Positions 16,994-25,566 of a DNA stretch of 25,566 nucleotides are shown piece after piece (position 1 is the stretch's first letter; every line of letters begins with the position of its first letter). The DNA is taken from positions 1 to 25,566 of the forward strand of contig JAGPHL010000009.1 in NCBI GenBank assembly GCA_018055515.1, in the 5' to 3' direction. Source of the stretch: Anaerolineae bacterium. GTDB taxonomy: Bacteria; Chloroflexota; Anaerolineae; B4-G1; SLSP01. The notes under the pieces were generated by a model that did not search any database, was not told the DNA's origin, and worked only from the letters and a program-made list of their open reading frames with translations. The position numbers and the translations under genes were made by a program.

Positions 16994-19402
16994 TTACGCC
17001 AGGCTCACGCTCAGGGCGTCACCTTTTTCCACTACCACGCCCTTTGCCCGCGTGATACTCCGCAGATCCTCTTCCGCCGCCGCGAGTTGAGCCGCGAGCG
17101 CTGCATCTGCGGTAATCCGCAGCTCCGTCAGCTCTGCACCGAGCGATAAGCCGCGCTCGCTCTTGTAACGCCGCACCGCCGTCGCTATCTCCACGAGAGC
17201 CTCGCCGACAACCAACGCCGTCGCATCGTCAAAGCGCGCGTCAGGCCGGGGCCACGCGCTACGATGGATGGAGAGCGCCCCTTCCGCCGCTGCAAATAAG
17301 CCCTGATAAATCTCCTCCGTGATGTGCGGGAAAAACGGCGCGAAGAGTTTGAGCAACACGAGCAACACGGCGTGAAGGGTCCCTCGCGCCGCCGGGTCGC
17401 CGGCGTAGAGCCGGAGCTTCGCCATTTCCAGGTAGTTATCGGCAAAATCGCGCCAGAAGAAGGCATCCGTTTCGTGTTTGGCGGCGGCGTAATCGTAGGC
17501 AAGGAACGCCTCGGTCGCCCGGCGGATAAGCCGCTGCGCGCCGGCCAGAATCCAGCGGTCGGCAGGGGAAAGGGACGACGTGACACAACAGCCCGGTGCT
17601 TCATGATCAGGATCAGGCGCGATGAACCGCTCCGCAAACCGCGCCACATTCCACAGCTTGGTGACCAGCTTCGCCCCCATCTCGATTTTCTGCACATCAA
17701 TCACCGAGTCGCGCCCAAAGCCTGCACTCGAGGTCCAATAACGCACGGCGTCCGCGCCGAAATTCTCCAGCATCTCCTGCGGGGACATCGGCCCGCCGCC
17801 GCGGCTCTTGCTGATTTTGCCCGCGCCCTCGGGGGCCAATCCCCATCCAGAGATGGCCGCATCCCGCCAGGGGATGGCCCGGAAGTGATGCCACGATTTG
17901 ACGATAGTGTAGAAGGCCCAGGTGCGGATGATTTCGTGCGCCTGCGGGCGCAGCGAGAAGGGGAACACTTGAGCGTACAGCGCAGGGTCGTCGAGCAGCT
18001 GCCCCACAATCTGCGGCGTGAGCGAGGAAGTGGCCCAGGTGTCCATCACGTCCGTCTCCGGCGTGAACGCGGTCCCGCCGCACGCGCACGGACGCGCCGG
18101 GCCGCGCGTGGTCGGATCCACGGGCAGCTCGTCCTCATCGGCCACCATCACCGCGCCGCAAGCGTTGCAGTACCACACGGGGAAGGTCACGCCGAAGGTG
18201 CGCTGACGGCTGAGGCACCAATCCCACGCCAGGCCCTCCACCCACTCGCGGAAGCGGGCCTCCATGTGCGGCGGATGCCATTTGACCTGCGCGCCGGCCG
18301 CGAGCAGCTCGGCCTTGAAATCGAGTACCCGCGCGAACCACTGCTCCATCACGACATACTCCACCGGCGTGTCGCAGCGCTCGTGCACGCGGACAGTCTG
18401 CGTGATGGAACGCGCGCCCCGATGCAGTCCCGCCGCACGGAGCGCTTCCACGATGCGCGCGCGAGCTTCGAGCGCCGGCAGCCCGGCGAACTCGCCGGCA
18501 GGCCCGGTCAGCCGTCCGGCGCGATCAAGGACGACGCGCAGCGGCAGCCGATGCATCTTCCACCAGGCGACGTCCGCCGTATCGCCGAAGGTGCAACACA
18601 TCACCGCGCCGGTGCCCTTTTCCGGGTCCGCGCCGGGATCGGCCAGGATGGGAACCCATTGGCCGAAGAGCGGCACGCGCGCCCGCTGCCCGACGAGCGC
18701 GGCAAAGCGCCCGTCGTCGGGATGGACGAACACCGCCACACACGCCGGCAGCAATTCGGGGCGGGTCGTGGCGATCTCCAACGTCGCGCCGTTTTCCAGC
18801 GCAAAGGCCAGCGTGTGAAACGTGCTCTCGCGTTCGAGGTCGTTGAGCTCCGCCTGAGCGATGGAAGTGTGACATTCCGGGCACCAGATGGCGGGCGCTT
18901 CCTGGCGATAGACCAGCCCCTTGCGGTAGAGATCCAGGAACGACGCCTGCGACGCGCGCCGCGAACGATCGTCAATGGTGCGATAGGAATAGCGCCAATC
19001 AATGGAAAGGCCGAGGCGCAGCCACAGGGCGCGATAGTCCGCCTCAGCGCGCTCACTCACGGCCAGGCACCGGGCGATGAAGGCCTCGCGCCCCACCTCG
19101 GCGACGCGGATGCCCTCCCATTTTTCCACCAGACGTTCAGTAGGCAGGCCATTGTCGTCAAAACCCATCGGATAGAAGACGTTGTAGCCGTTCATGCGGA
19201 AAAAACGGGCCATGAAATCCGTGTGGCTATAGGAATAGACGTGGCCGAGGTGCAAATGCCCCGAAACGGTCGGCGGCGGGGTGTCTATAGAATACACCGG
19301 CGCGTCGGAGTGCGGGTCGAAGTGATAGACGCCGTGTTCCTGCCAGAACGCTTCCCATTTAGGTTCAGCCGTCTGCGGGTGATACTGTTTGGGTAGTGCC
19401 AT
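16994..19402 (-). CDS. valS: Valyl-tRNA synthetase, archaeal/Rickettsia type, T-box controlled
   Basis: A second complete ValRS, 802 residues, clearly different in lineage from the one at 11324-14011. The signature block TPPPTVSGHLHLGHVYSYSHTD (HLGH at 51-54) with PMGFDDNGLPTERLVEK is that of archaeal-type ValRS, as found also in Rickettsia. KMSKS is GAGKISKSRG (529-533). The editing domain is present (TTRPELLPACVAVFVHPDD; GTGAVMCCTFGDTADVAWW), as are CPEC and CNAC pairs. The bacterial C-terminal coiled coil is missing and the protein ends soon after the anticodon-binding helices. Nothing suggests decay. ATG 19402 has GGAGG seven bases upstream. The leader carries a T-box with a GUC specifier, which independently supports valine specificity. 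Downstream, the stop codon abuts a transposase remnant. Confidence 0.95.
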   Translation of the reverse strand: MALPKQYHPQTAEPKWEAFWQEHGVYHFDPHSDAPVYSIDTPPPTVSGHLHLGHVYSYSHTDFMARFFRMNGYNVFYPMGFDDNGLPTERLVEKWEGIRVAEVGREAFIARCLAVSERAEADYRALWLRLGLSIDWRYSYRTIDDRSRRASQASFLDLYRKGLVYRQEAPAIWCPECHTSIAQAELNDLERESTFHTLAFALENGATLEIATTRPELLPACVAVFVHPDDGRFAALVGQRARVPLFGQWVPILADPGADPEKGTGAVMCCTFGDTADVAWWKMHRLPLRVVLDRAGRLTGPAGEFAGLPALEARARIVEALRAAGLHRGARSITQTVRVHERCDTPVEYVVMEQWFARVLDFKAELLAAGAQVKWHPPHMEARFREWVEGLAWDWCLSRQRTFGVTFPVWYCNACGAVMVADEDELPVDPTTRGPARPCACGGTAFTPETDVMDTWATSSLTPQIVGQLLDDPALYAQVFPFSLRPQAHEIIRTWAFYTIVKSWHHFRAIPWRDAAISGWGLAPEGAGKISKSRGGGPMSPQEMLENFGADAVRYWTSSAGFGRDSVIDVQKIEMGAKLVTKLWNVARFAERFIAPDPDHEAPGCCVTSSLSPADRWILAGAQRLIRRATEAFLAYDYAAAKHETDAFFWRDFADNYLEMAKLRLYAGDPAARGTLHAVLLVLLKLFAPFFPHITEEIYQGLFAAAEGALSIHRSAWPRPDARFDDATALVVGEALVEIATAVRRYKSERGLSLGAELTELRITADAALAAQLAAAEEDLRSITRAKGVVVEKGDALSVSLA

Positions 19403-19416
19403 CGTGTGCCTCCTTC

Positions 19417-19456
19417 AAAACAATACGCCCCCTCCATCCCAGGGACGGAAGGGGCG
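19417..19456 (-). terminator. T-box regulated terminator before archaeal-type valS
   Basis: On the minus strand a 15-bp GC-rich stem (from CGCCCC at 19456 to GGGGCG at 19426, with two wobble pairs) is followed by TATTGTTTT (19425-19417). Its 5' arm lies immediately after the conserved T-box bases, so formation competes with the antiterminator. Confidence 0.85.
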
Positions 19457-19699
19457 CTCCGCGGTACCACCCTGCTTCACCGGCCACAGCCGATGCGCTC
19501 AGTCGCCCTCCACTAAGGGCGCTCGCTGTAACGGGCGAACCCGGAACCGCTTACAGGTGTCACGTCAACACTTTCAGCCGTTCGACTCCCGGGCGACTTC
19601 GGTGCTGGCTTCCGTAGCAGGCTCTCAGCCACTGACCTGCCTCTCTGGAACGGGCCACACGCACCTACTCCTCCCGTTCGCCGTCTTTTGGAAATCGAA
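19417..19699 (-). promoter_or_regulatory. T-box riboswitch, valine (GUC) specifier
   Basis: The leader of the archaeal-type valS carries the canonical T-box AGGGTGGTACCGCGG at 19473-19459. Stem I can be drawn: lower helix CGGG (19676-19673) with CCCG (19593-19590), upper helix GGTGC (19665-19661) with GCACC (19605-19601). Between them is a 7x7 specifier loop: AGGAGTA, containing AGTA, opposite GAAGTCG, containing GAA-GTC-G. GTC at 19597-19595 is a valine codon, matching the gene. The TGGT of the T-box pairs with an ACCA tRNA end, consistent with discriminator A73 of tRNA-Val. Uncharged tRNA-Val would stabilise the antiterminator and switch the gene on. Confidence 0.95.
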
Positions 19700-19704
19700 T
19701 AAAA

Positions 19705-19734
19705 ATAGTATAAGCCAGGAAGGAGTTTTGTCAA
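19705..19734 (-). promoter_or_regulatory. Sigma-70-type promoter of the T-box/valS transcript
   Basis: A perfect TTGACA (19734-19729, minus strand) is followed by TATACT after 16 bp (19712-19707) or TACTAT after 18 bp (19710-19705). It is placed correctly for a transcript beginning just before the T-box Stem I. Confidence 0.75.
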
Positions 19735-19762
19735 TCAGCTCCGCTCACGGCCCGGGCAAAAG

Positions 19763-19790
19763 TTTGCCTTTCTCCGAACCGGCGTATACT
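19763..19790 (+). promoter_or_regulatory. Possible promoter of the aldo/keto reductase gene
   Basis: TATACT at 19785-19790 with a weak TTTGCC 16 bp upstream (19763-19768). The latter is half of the inverted repeat GGCAAA-AG-TTTGCC (19755-19768), which could be an operator. It would give a leader of about 125 nt. Confidence 0.35.
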
Positions 19791-19843
19791 AAAACCGACC
19801 ACAACCAGGGAGTTGGCATGTTCCTGCGACACACCACCGCAAA

Positions 19844-19912
19844 TGAGAATGTGAGTTGTGAGCAGAAATTGCGACGACTCTCTTCTCACGGCTCACTGCT
19901 CTCTATTTTTTT
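19844..19912 (+). repeat. Opposed heptamer repeats forming a leader hairpin followed by T7
   Basis: Units TGAGAAT, GTGAGTT, GTGAGCA (19844-19864) are answered by CTCACGG, CTCACTG, CTCTCTA (19885-19905). In RNA the segment GTGAGTTGTGAG (19851-19862) pairs with CTCACGGCTCAC (19885-19896) over 12 bp, including two G-U pairs. T7 at 19906-19912 follows and runs directly into the AGGAGG ribosome site of the reductase gene. It could act as an attenuator or simply be repeat debris. Confidence 0.6.
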
Positions 19913-19923
19913 AGGAGGAAACC

Positions 19924-20919
19924 ATGGACTACAAATTCTTAGGGAAGACGGGCGTGCAGGTTTCGTCGCTGTGCTTTGGGACGATGTCATTCGGCGGCGA
20001 CGCCGATGCAGAAACCTCCGCCGCGATGTTCCACCGCTGCCGCGAGGCAGGCATCAATTTCTTCGATTGCGCCAACACCTATCAGGGCGGGCGCGCCGAG
20101 GAAATCCTGGGGCGGCTGATCGCCCCCTGCCGCGACGAAGTGGTCATCACCAGCAAGGTTTACTTCCCGATGAGCGCGGACGTGAACGCGCGCGGCGCGA
20201 CCCGCTATCACATCCTGCGCGCCGTCGAGGACAGCCTCAGGCGCCTGAGCACCGACCGCCTTGACGTGTACTTTATCCACCACTTCGACGACGACACCGC
20301 CCTTGAGGAGACCCTGCGGGCGTTGGACGATCTGGTCACTCAAGGCAAAATCCTCTACCCCGCCGCGAGCAATTTCGCCGCCTGGCAGGTCGCCAAAGCG
20401 CTGGGGATCTCCGCCAGAGAGGGCTGGGCTCCCTTTGCCGTGATCCAACCGATGTACAATCTGGTGAAGCGGCAGGCGGAAGTGGAGATCCTGCCCATGG
20501 CGTACTCCGAAAAGCTGGGCGTGATCCCCTACAGTCCCCTCGGCGGCGGCTTGCTCAGCGGCAAATACGGCGTGGACCGCCGCCCGGAGCAGGGACGGCT
20601 GACGTCCAACAAGATGTATCAAGCGCGCTATCAAGACGGCTGGATGCTCGAGGTGGCCGAGGCCTTCACCGCGTTCGCCCACGCCCACGGCTACTCGCCG
20701 GTGAGTCTGGCAGTCGCCTGGGTGGGCAGCCATCCCGCCGTGACCGCCCCCATCATCGGAGCGCGCAATCTGACGCAGCTGGAGGATTCCCTCGGCGCGC
20801 TCAAGATCGCCATGACGCCGGAACTGCGAGCGGAAATCAGCGCCCTTTCGCCAGAGCCCCCGCCCGCGACGGATCGCAGCGAGGAACGCACGCCGTTCAC
20901 TTACGGCAGCCGCAAGTAA
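19924..20919 (+). CDS. Aldo/keto reductase
   Basis: NADPH-dependent oxidoreductase with a TIM-barrel fold, 331 residues, which reduces aldehydes or ketones; the natural substrate is not deducible. The catalytic tetrad is complete: Asp48 and Tyr53 in FFDCANTY, Lys78 in VVITSKVY, and His119 in LDVYFIHHFD. The cofactor-side blocks are also typical: PAASNFAAWQV, QPMYNLVKRQAEVEILP, IPYSPLGGGLLSGKY and the C-terminal APIIGARNLTQLEDSL. It most resembles the YajO/Gpr-like, potassium-channel-beta-related group. Start ATG 19924 follows AGGAGG with ideal spacing. The gene is divergent from the archaeal-type valS, convergent with A2M-2, and carried alone. Its leader contains the heptamer hairpin at 19844-19912. 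Confidence 0.95.
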   Translation: MDYKFLGKTGVQVSSLCFGTMSFGGDADAETSAAMFHRCREAGINFFDCANTYQGGRAEEILGRLIAPCRDEVVITSKVYFPMSADVNARGATRYHILRAVEDSLRRLSTDRLDVYFIHHFDDDTALEETLRALDDLVTQGKILYPAASNFAAWQVAKALGISAREGWAPFAVIQPMYNLVKRQAEVEILPMAYSEKLGVIPYSPLGGGLLSGKYGVDRRPEQGRLTSNKMYQARYQDGWMLEVAEAFTAFAHAHGYSPVSLAVAWVGSHPAVTAPIIGARNLTQLEDSLGALKIAMTPELRAEISALSPEPPPATDRSEERTPFTYGSRK

Positions 20920-20951
20920 AGCCGCCGTCATGCCTCCGACGACAGATAGCC

Positions 20952-21005
20952 GCAGCTGCCGCAGACGTCCTGCGGCAGCTGCTGGAGTTGGGGGAGCCGT
21001 CCCCC
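20952..21005. terminator. Hairpins between convergent genes
   Basis: A perfect 13-bp stem with a 5-base loop (arms GCAGCTGCCGCAG at 20952-20964 and CTGCGGCAGCTGC at 20970-20982) is followed by a 6-bp stem GGGGGA-GCCG-TCCCCC (20990-21005). They lie between the reductase stop and the A2M-2 stop. Neither strand has a good T-run, so they are probably a bidirectional, non-canonical terminator. Confidence 0.55.
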
Positions 21006-21031
21006 GCCAGGGTTAAAACGGCCAGGCGCGC

Positions 21032-24000
21032 CTACTCCCCCGTAATGGTGAAGACCCCGCCGTCGCTGCGCCCGAAAACGTCCGGGAAGTACATCTGATA
21101 GGCGACCGCCGGCATGACGCGGAACTCTCCCGCCACACCCGCGCGCATGACGCAGGTGTACTCGTAAGTTCCGCGCGGCAGGTAAGTCGCAAAGAGCGTC
21201 ACCTTCTCATCGCGCATCTCGGTGTAGGAGAACCACCACCATCCCCAGCCGTAGCGCTGAAGCCAGCCGCTCTCCTCCTCCGCTGTCTGGTTGACCAGCG
21301 TGGGCTGCGTGCCGATAACGCTGGCGGTCTTGAGGCTCACGTCCACCCCCTCGAAGCCCGCCGGGAAGGGCGATTCGACCACCACGTAGTTGAGATCCGT
21401 CGGGACGATGAGAGTGAGTTTGACCCGAATCAGGTCCCCCACCCGCGCGCGATCCACCAGCGTCTGAGGGGCGTCCATGGGCGTGAAACTGCGCGACACG
21501 ATGAGGCCGCGATCGAGGGCCTTGACTTGCTCCGCCGGCAGGAAGTACCGCAGTTGCGCCGTGTAGTAGAGCCGTCCCGGGCCGGGCAGGCGCTCGAAGA
21601 CGAGGCGATTCGCCTGATCCGCCTCCAGCTCCGCGATGGCGACCTGTAATTCCTGCACTTCCGTCAGCGTCTCACGGGAGATGTCGCCCTCCGCGCGCAG
21701 TTGCCCGTTGAGGTAGAGGTTGTAGGCGAAATCGCCCTCGAGCTCGCCCGTCGCGCGCATCGCCTCGGTGAGCGCCAGAAGCACCCACGCCGTCGTCTGC
21801 GTGGATTCCCAGTAGCCCTCACGCCGGCCGGCCATCAGCCAGCGGACGCCATTGGCCAGCTCGGGACTGTCGGGCTGGAGCTGCGCCAACGTCCACAGCA
21901 CGATCGCCGTGCTACGGACGTCGGTGCTCATGTTCCAATAATCAGGGCGCGCCTCCTCCCAGTGCGTCCCGGTCGCGCTAAGGATGGCGTGATCGAGCAG
22001 CTCGCTGAGCAGCGTCTCCACCCGCGACGAGGCTTCGGGCGCCAGGGTGTGCAACGCCATGGCCAGGAACGCCTGGCCGTATTGATCCAGCAAGCGGCGC
22101 GAGGCAAAGAGCTGATTGGCGCGTCCCAGCTCCCCCTCCCCCACTTCCTCGCCGAAGACGCCGGTATATTCGCCCAGCACGTACAGCGTGTAGGCCAGGC
22201 GATTGGCAACGACGGCGTCCGTCTCAGCCGTGATCGAGGGCAGATTCTCGCGCAGGTAGCCCACCGCCCGCGCCATGACGTCTGTGTCCACGGCAAAGCC
22301 CGCGCGATGCGCTTCGAGCAGGCCGTGCAACGCATAGGCCGTGAGAGTGATCTGACTCTCGTCCGTCGTCCACCAGCCCCACCCGCCGTCGTAATGCTGC
22401 TGAGTGTACAACCGCTGCGTCGCCAGCGCGACCAACGCCTCCAGTTGAGCGCGCAGCTCCGGCTCGGCGACGCCCCATTCCTGCAGGGCGCGATAGGTGA
22501 CGACGTTGGGCAGGAAACGGCTCACCGTCTGCTCCGTGCACTCGTAAGGATAGTGCTCCAGATAGCCCAACGCCTCCTGCGTCGCGCCGAGCAACGAGCC
22601 GTAGAGCTGCACGATCAGCTCGCCCTGCGTGGGATCGAAGGTCGGCGGCAGCTGCACCAGCTCCTGGCGCAGCCCCGGCTCCTCCATCACGCCGGTCGTC
22701 GCCACGACCTCCGGCGTCGCATAGCGGTAAACGGGGACGACGTCCTCCCGCGCGTCGTAGAGCCGGCCGGCGCGCGCTTCAAGGCGGACGCGCACGCTTT
22801 CTTCAGCCGCAGGCACCGTGACGGGCCATAGCACGCTGACCTTGTCGCCGCCCGCCACCGTGACGCTCTGACGCGCCGGGCTGTCGAGCTCCAATCCCTG
22901 CGGCGTGAGGACCACCTCGACGGTCAATGTCGCGGTAGTGTTGTTGTGGATCACGGCGCCGATTTCCGCGCGATCCCCCACGACGAAGAAGCGCGGCAGG
23001 ATCGGCCGCACCAGCAGGTCCAGCGTGCTCAAGACGTCCACATCGGCCTGCCCCACCCGCGCGTCGGCAGTGACGCCGCGCGCCTGCATCCGCCAGGTCG
23101 TGAGATTGTCGGGCAGCGGCACCTCCACTTCCGCGCGTCCCTCAGGGCCGGTCCGCACCAGCGGATCCCAGAAGGCAGTGTCGGCGAAATTCGTGCGGAC
23201 AAGGCCGCCGTCCACCGCGCCCCCGCCACCGCCCTTCCCGCCGGGCGCGAGATCGCGATTGGAAGCCTCTAGCGCGACCACCAACGGCACGCTGGTCCGC
23301 ACCCCCACCCCTCGCGGCTGCCAGAAAGTCTCCAGCAGCGTCGGCCCCGGCTCATCGGCGAGCGCCAGCACCGCGAGGTCCGCCAGTCGCAGGGAGAGCT
23401 CCACGTCCACCGGCTTGCCCTCAGCGTCGGTCGCCAGGATCTCGTAGTGGACTTTCTCCCTCGGGCGATACGTCTCCCCTGCCTCCATGTCCCGGTCAGG
23501 GATGAGGCGAATTTGCAGCGCCTTATCCGCCACCGAAACCGGCAGCTCCACCATGCCCAGTTTGAAGCTCGCCATCCCCTGCGAAGCGCTCTCCGCTCCC
23601 TGCATCAGGAGCACGGAGACGAAAACATTGGGCGCGTAATCGGCGCGGATGGGGACGCGCAGCACTTCCGAGGTGCTCGTCAGGGTGCGCACCTCGGCGG
23701 TGATGATGTGCCCCCGCTCAAGGGTGATCAGCGCCCGCACGGTGCCGCTGTAGGGCGAGGCGATGAGGATTTCGGCGGTGTCGCCTGCCGTGTAGCTGTC
23801 GCGGTCGGCGATGAGATCAAAACGGTTGTTGTTCTCCTGACGCCAGAAGGCGCCCGTCCCTCCCCAGACCCAGACGAAGGCCGCGCTGCGGATGACGTGC
23901 TCGCGCGCATCCCGTCCCACGGCGCGCACGCGATAACTGCCCGCGCGCAGCGGGGTGAACGTCACCGCGCCCTGCCCGACAGCGTCCGTCGTCACCGTCG

Positions 24001-25566
24001 TCGTGTAGACCGGCACCTCCTCCACGTCCCAGGTCCAGTAGAAAGCGCCGCTATCGGATTTCTCCCGCACGCTGTACCAGCGCTGCTCCAGGACTGTCAC
24101 CTCCAGAGGCACATTCCCGACCGGCCGGCTGTCCCAATCCACGGTGAGGACGTCCACCGCTTTGGGCTCCTTCGCCCTGGCGAGATAGCCGCGCGGCGCG
24201 AGGCCGATGTAGAAATCGCCCTTATGCGCGATGACGGCGGTACGATGGCTCACCGCCTGCCCGCTGATGTCGGTGACGGTGAGCTCGAGCGTGAGCCGGC
24301 GGCTGCCCGTGTCGAGCGCGAGATCCACCGGCACGGTGAAGGTCACCTGTCCCGTCGCGTCGGTCATCCCCGCTCCCGAAGCCACCAACGCGCCGTAGCG
24401 CTCCGGCTCCTCACGGGTCCAATCGTAATCGGCCCAGCTGTAGAAGGGGCAGGCCGTCCCCGCCGGACAGCGATACTCGAAGTCATACGGGCCGCTCAGC
24501 AAGTTCCAGGTAACGTCGGCGTTGGTCACCGGCCCGCCGAAGTAGTAGCTCGCCTGTCCCTGCAGTTGAATGACGTCGCCATCCACATAGGCAGGCCGAT
24601 CCGTCGTCACCTCGACCTGATATTCCGGCTTGCGATATTCCGCCACCTGGAAAGTCGTCCCAAAGGAAAGGTCGGTGTCGGGGCGGCTGGCGTGGAGATA
24701 GTAGACGCCCAAGGCCGCTTCCGAGCTGAGCGCGAGCTCGCCGTTGAAAGTGCCCATGTCGGTCAACGGCAGCGTGTTGGAATAGAGCTGTCGCCCCCGC
24801 GGATCCTCAATCTGCACCTGCAGGCTCGCGATCCCCACTGGCAGGCTGTAGCGAGCATCATCGTCGGCGCGAAGGATGCCCTTGAAGTAGACCGTCTGCC
24901 CGGGGCGATAGATCGGGCGTTCCGTGTAGAGGTAGCCCCGATAGTCACTCAAGTCGTAGCCGTAGTCCAGCCCAAACCGCCACGGCTCGATCCCCTGCGT
25001 CCAGCTGTTGTACGTCACGGAAAAGTCGGGGTCGCCGGGGCTGCCGGAGAAAACGAAGAGGTCCTCCCACAGGTTCTCGCGCCGGAGGTCTTGCGACAGC
25101 CACAGCCCCTCGGCGTCAGTCTCGCCGCCGGCAATCCAGCCGCCGCTGGCAGAATTGAGGCGCAGCTTCAGCCCCGCACGCGGCAACCCGGTCGCCAGAT
25201 CGGTCGCCCAGACGAGCGCCTCCGTTTCGGATTCCTTGAGGGTGAGGTTGAGGCCGGATTTGACGAAGAGCAGGCGTTCCGGCGCCTGGTCGGGCGAGGC
25301 GACGAGCACCTCCGGCGCCGTGAGACGCAGGTAGTAGATGCCGGGCGGGAGAGGCGTCGCGGCGTTGGAACGCAAGGGGATCGGGATGAGGGCGTCGGTG
25401 TTGCGGGGCTGGTCCACTGGCACGCTCCATTGCCGCACGAGTTGCGCCGGGGTCGGGTCGAATTTGTCCCAGGCGTTCCACCCGCCATAGGCGCTCAGGT
25501 TCATGAAAGTGTCCTCGTCCAGCGCGTAGAGTTCCACCTCCAGCCGCGAGACGTTGCGCGTCCCGG
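21032..25566 (-). CDS. Alpha-2-macroglobulin family protein with intact thioester motif (A2M-2), 5'-truncated by window
   Basis: The last 1510 residues are visible; the frame stays open to the right edge (GTRNVSRLEVELYAL), aligning with VRNISKADFRL of A2M-1, so the signal peptide and Ig-like domains lie outside. Visible parts are the MG domain with YLYTERPIYRPGQTVYFKG, further MG domains, a bait-like Gly-rich linker (GGKGGGGGAVDGG), the A2M domain (FADTAFWDPLVRTGPEGRAEV), and the thioester motif YECTEQTVSRFLPNV with CTEQ encoded at 22540-22529. The alpha-toroid (YDGGWGWWTTDESQITLTAYALHGL) and a C-terminal MYFPDVFGRSDGG block follow. An internal Cys-Gln thioester would allow covalent capture of attacking proteases in the envelope. 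It shares the full domain order with A2M-1 on the same strand. The GTG at 25537 is internal, not the start. Confidence 0.95.
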   Translation of the reverse strand, partial: GTRNVSRLEVELYALDEDTFMNLSAYGGWNAWDKFDPTPAQLVRQWSVPVDQPRNTDALIPIPLRSNAATPLPPGIYYLRLTAPEVLVASPDQAPERLLFVKSGLNLTLKESETEALVWATDLATGLPRAGLKLRLNSASGGWIAGGETDAEGLWLSQDLRRENLWEDLFVFSGSPGDPDFSVTYNSWTQGIEPWRFGLDYGYDLSDYRGYLYTERPIYRPGQTVYFKGILRADDDARYSLPVGIASLQVQIEDPRGRQLYSNTLPLTDMGTFNGELALSSEAALGVYYLHASRPDTDLSFGTTFQVAEYRKPEYQVEVTTDRPAYVDGDVIQLQGQASYYFGGPVTNADVTWNLLSGPYDFEYRCPAGTACPFYSWADYDWTREEPERYGALVASGAGMTDATGQVTFTVPVDLALDTGSRRLTLELTVTDISGQAVSHRTAVIAHKGDFYIGLAPRGYLARAKEPKAVDVLTVDWDSRPVGNVPLEVTVLEQRWYSVREKSDSGAFYWTWDVEEVPVYTTTVTTDAVGQGAVTFTPLRAGSYRVRAVGRDAREHVIRSAAFVWVWGGTGAFWRQENNNRFDLIADRDSYTAGDTAEILIASPYSGTVRALITLERGHIITAEVRTLTSTSEVLRVPIRADYAPNVFVSVLLMQGAESASQGMASFKLGMVELPVSVADKALQIRLIPDRDMEAGETYRPREKVHYEILATDAEGKPVDVELSLRLADLAVLALADEPGPTLLETFWQPRGVGVRTSVPLVVALEASNRDLAPGGKGGGGGAVDGGLVRTNFADTAFWDPLVRTGPEGRAEVEVPLPDNLTTWRMQARGVTADARVGQADVDVLSTLDLLVRPILPRFFVVGDRAEIGAVIHNNTTATLTVEVVLTPQGLELDSPARQSVTVAGGDKVSVLWPVTVPAAEESVRVRLEARAGRLYDAREDVVPVYRYATPEVVATTGVMEEPGLRQELVQLPPTFDPTQGELIVQLYGSLLGATQEALGYLEHYPYECTEQTVSRFLPNVVTYRALQEWGVAEPELRAQLEALVALATQRLYTQQHYDGGWGWWTTDESQITLTAYALHGLLEAHRAGFAVDTDVMARAVGYLRENLPSITAETDAVVANRLAYTLYVLGEYTGVFGEEVGEGELGRANQLFASRRLLDQYGQAFLAMALHTLAPEASSRVETLLSELLDHAILSATGTHWEEARPDYWNMSTDVRSTAIVLWTLAQLQPDSPELANGVRWLMAGRREGYWESTQTTAWVLLALTEAMRATGELEGDFAYNLYLNGQLRAEGDISRETLTEVQELQVAIAELEADQANRLVFERLPGPGRLYYTAQLRYFLPAEQVKALDRGLIVSRSFTPMDAPQTLVDRARVGDLIRVKLTLIVPTDLNYVVVESPFPAGFEGVDVSLKTASVIGTQPTLVNQTAEEESGWLQRYGWGWWWFSYTEMRDEKVTLFATYLPRGTYEYTCVMRAGVAGEFRVMPAVAYQMYFPDVFGRSDGGVFTITGE

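Noticed and set aside
25535..25537. GTG as the start codon of A2M-2
   Set aside because: The frame continues open to the window edge with sequence aligning to the interior of A2M-1, so this codon is an internal valine.

Overview
The window is GC-rich, gene-dense bacterial DNA, most likely from Chloroflexota (an Anaerolineae-type lineage). This is inferred from lipoproteins with Thr/Pro-rich linkers after the signal peptide, a T-box leader on an aminoacyl-tRNA synthetase gene, very large Ig-rich alpha-2-macroglobulins, and intergenic palindromes and 7-8 bp tandem repeats. No 16S or other decisive taxonomic marker is present. Nearly all genes lie on the minus strand; only the asparaginase and the aldo/keto reductase are on the plus strand.

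Layout. (1) 1-1190, minus: the start of an osmoprotectant (glycine-betaine type) substrate-binding lipoprotein, preceded in transcription order by its ABC permease; the 292 bp between them hold a weak terminator-like hairpin, four tight palindromes and a heptamer array. (2) 1206-8175, minus: a very large alpha-2-macroglobulin-like lipoprotein (A2M-1) with its own promoter, and a toast-rack-type envelope lipoprotein ending in a clear hairpin terminator. (3) 8360-9379, plus: cytoplasmic L-asparaginase (AnsA type), divergent from the toast-rack gene. (4) 9418-14011, minus: an alpha/beta-hydrolase lipoprotein, an unidentified protein with a basic head and an acidic tail, and a bacterial-type valyl-tRNA synthetase. 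(5) 14076-16991, minus: an apparent acquired island made of an AT-rich HEPN-domain protein, a DNA methyltransferase overlapping a probable restriction endonuclease, and the C-terminal remnant of a REP-associated tyrosine transposase (RAYT). (6) 16994-19734, minus: a second valyl-tRNA synthetase, of the archaeal/Rickettsia type, preceded by a complete T-box riboswitch with a GUC (valine) specifier and a strong promoter. (7) 19924-20919, plus: an aldo/keto reductase with a hairpin-forming heptamer-repeat leader. (8) 21032-25566, minus: a second alpha-2-macroglobulin (A2M-2), truncated by the window edge.

The most notable biology is in the middle. Two ValRS genes of different ancestry flank a compact restriction-modification plus HEPN-nuclease cassette and a transposase scar. 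The archaeal-type ValRS is tRNA-Val-sensing through its T-box; the bacterial-type one has no T-box and sits directly downstream of the HEPN gene. R-M plus RNase next to a tRNA-charging enzyme resembles the logic of the EcoprrI/PrrC anticodon-nuclease cassette, but that link is a hypothesis. The second theme is a pair of envelope A2M paralogues: A2M-2 keeps the thioester motif CTEQ, and A2M-1 has STEM at the same place, so one is a thioester-trap type and the other is not.
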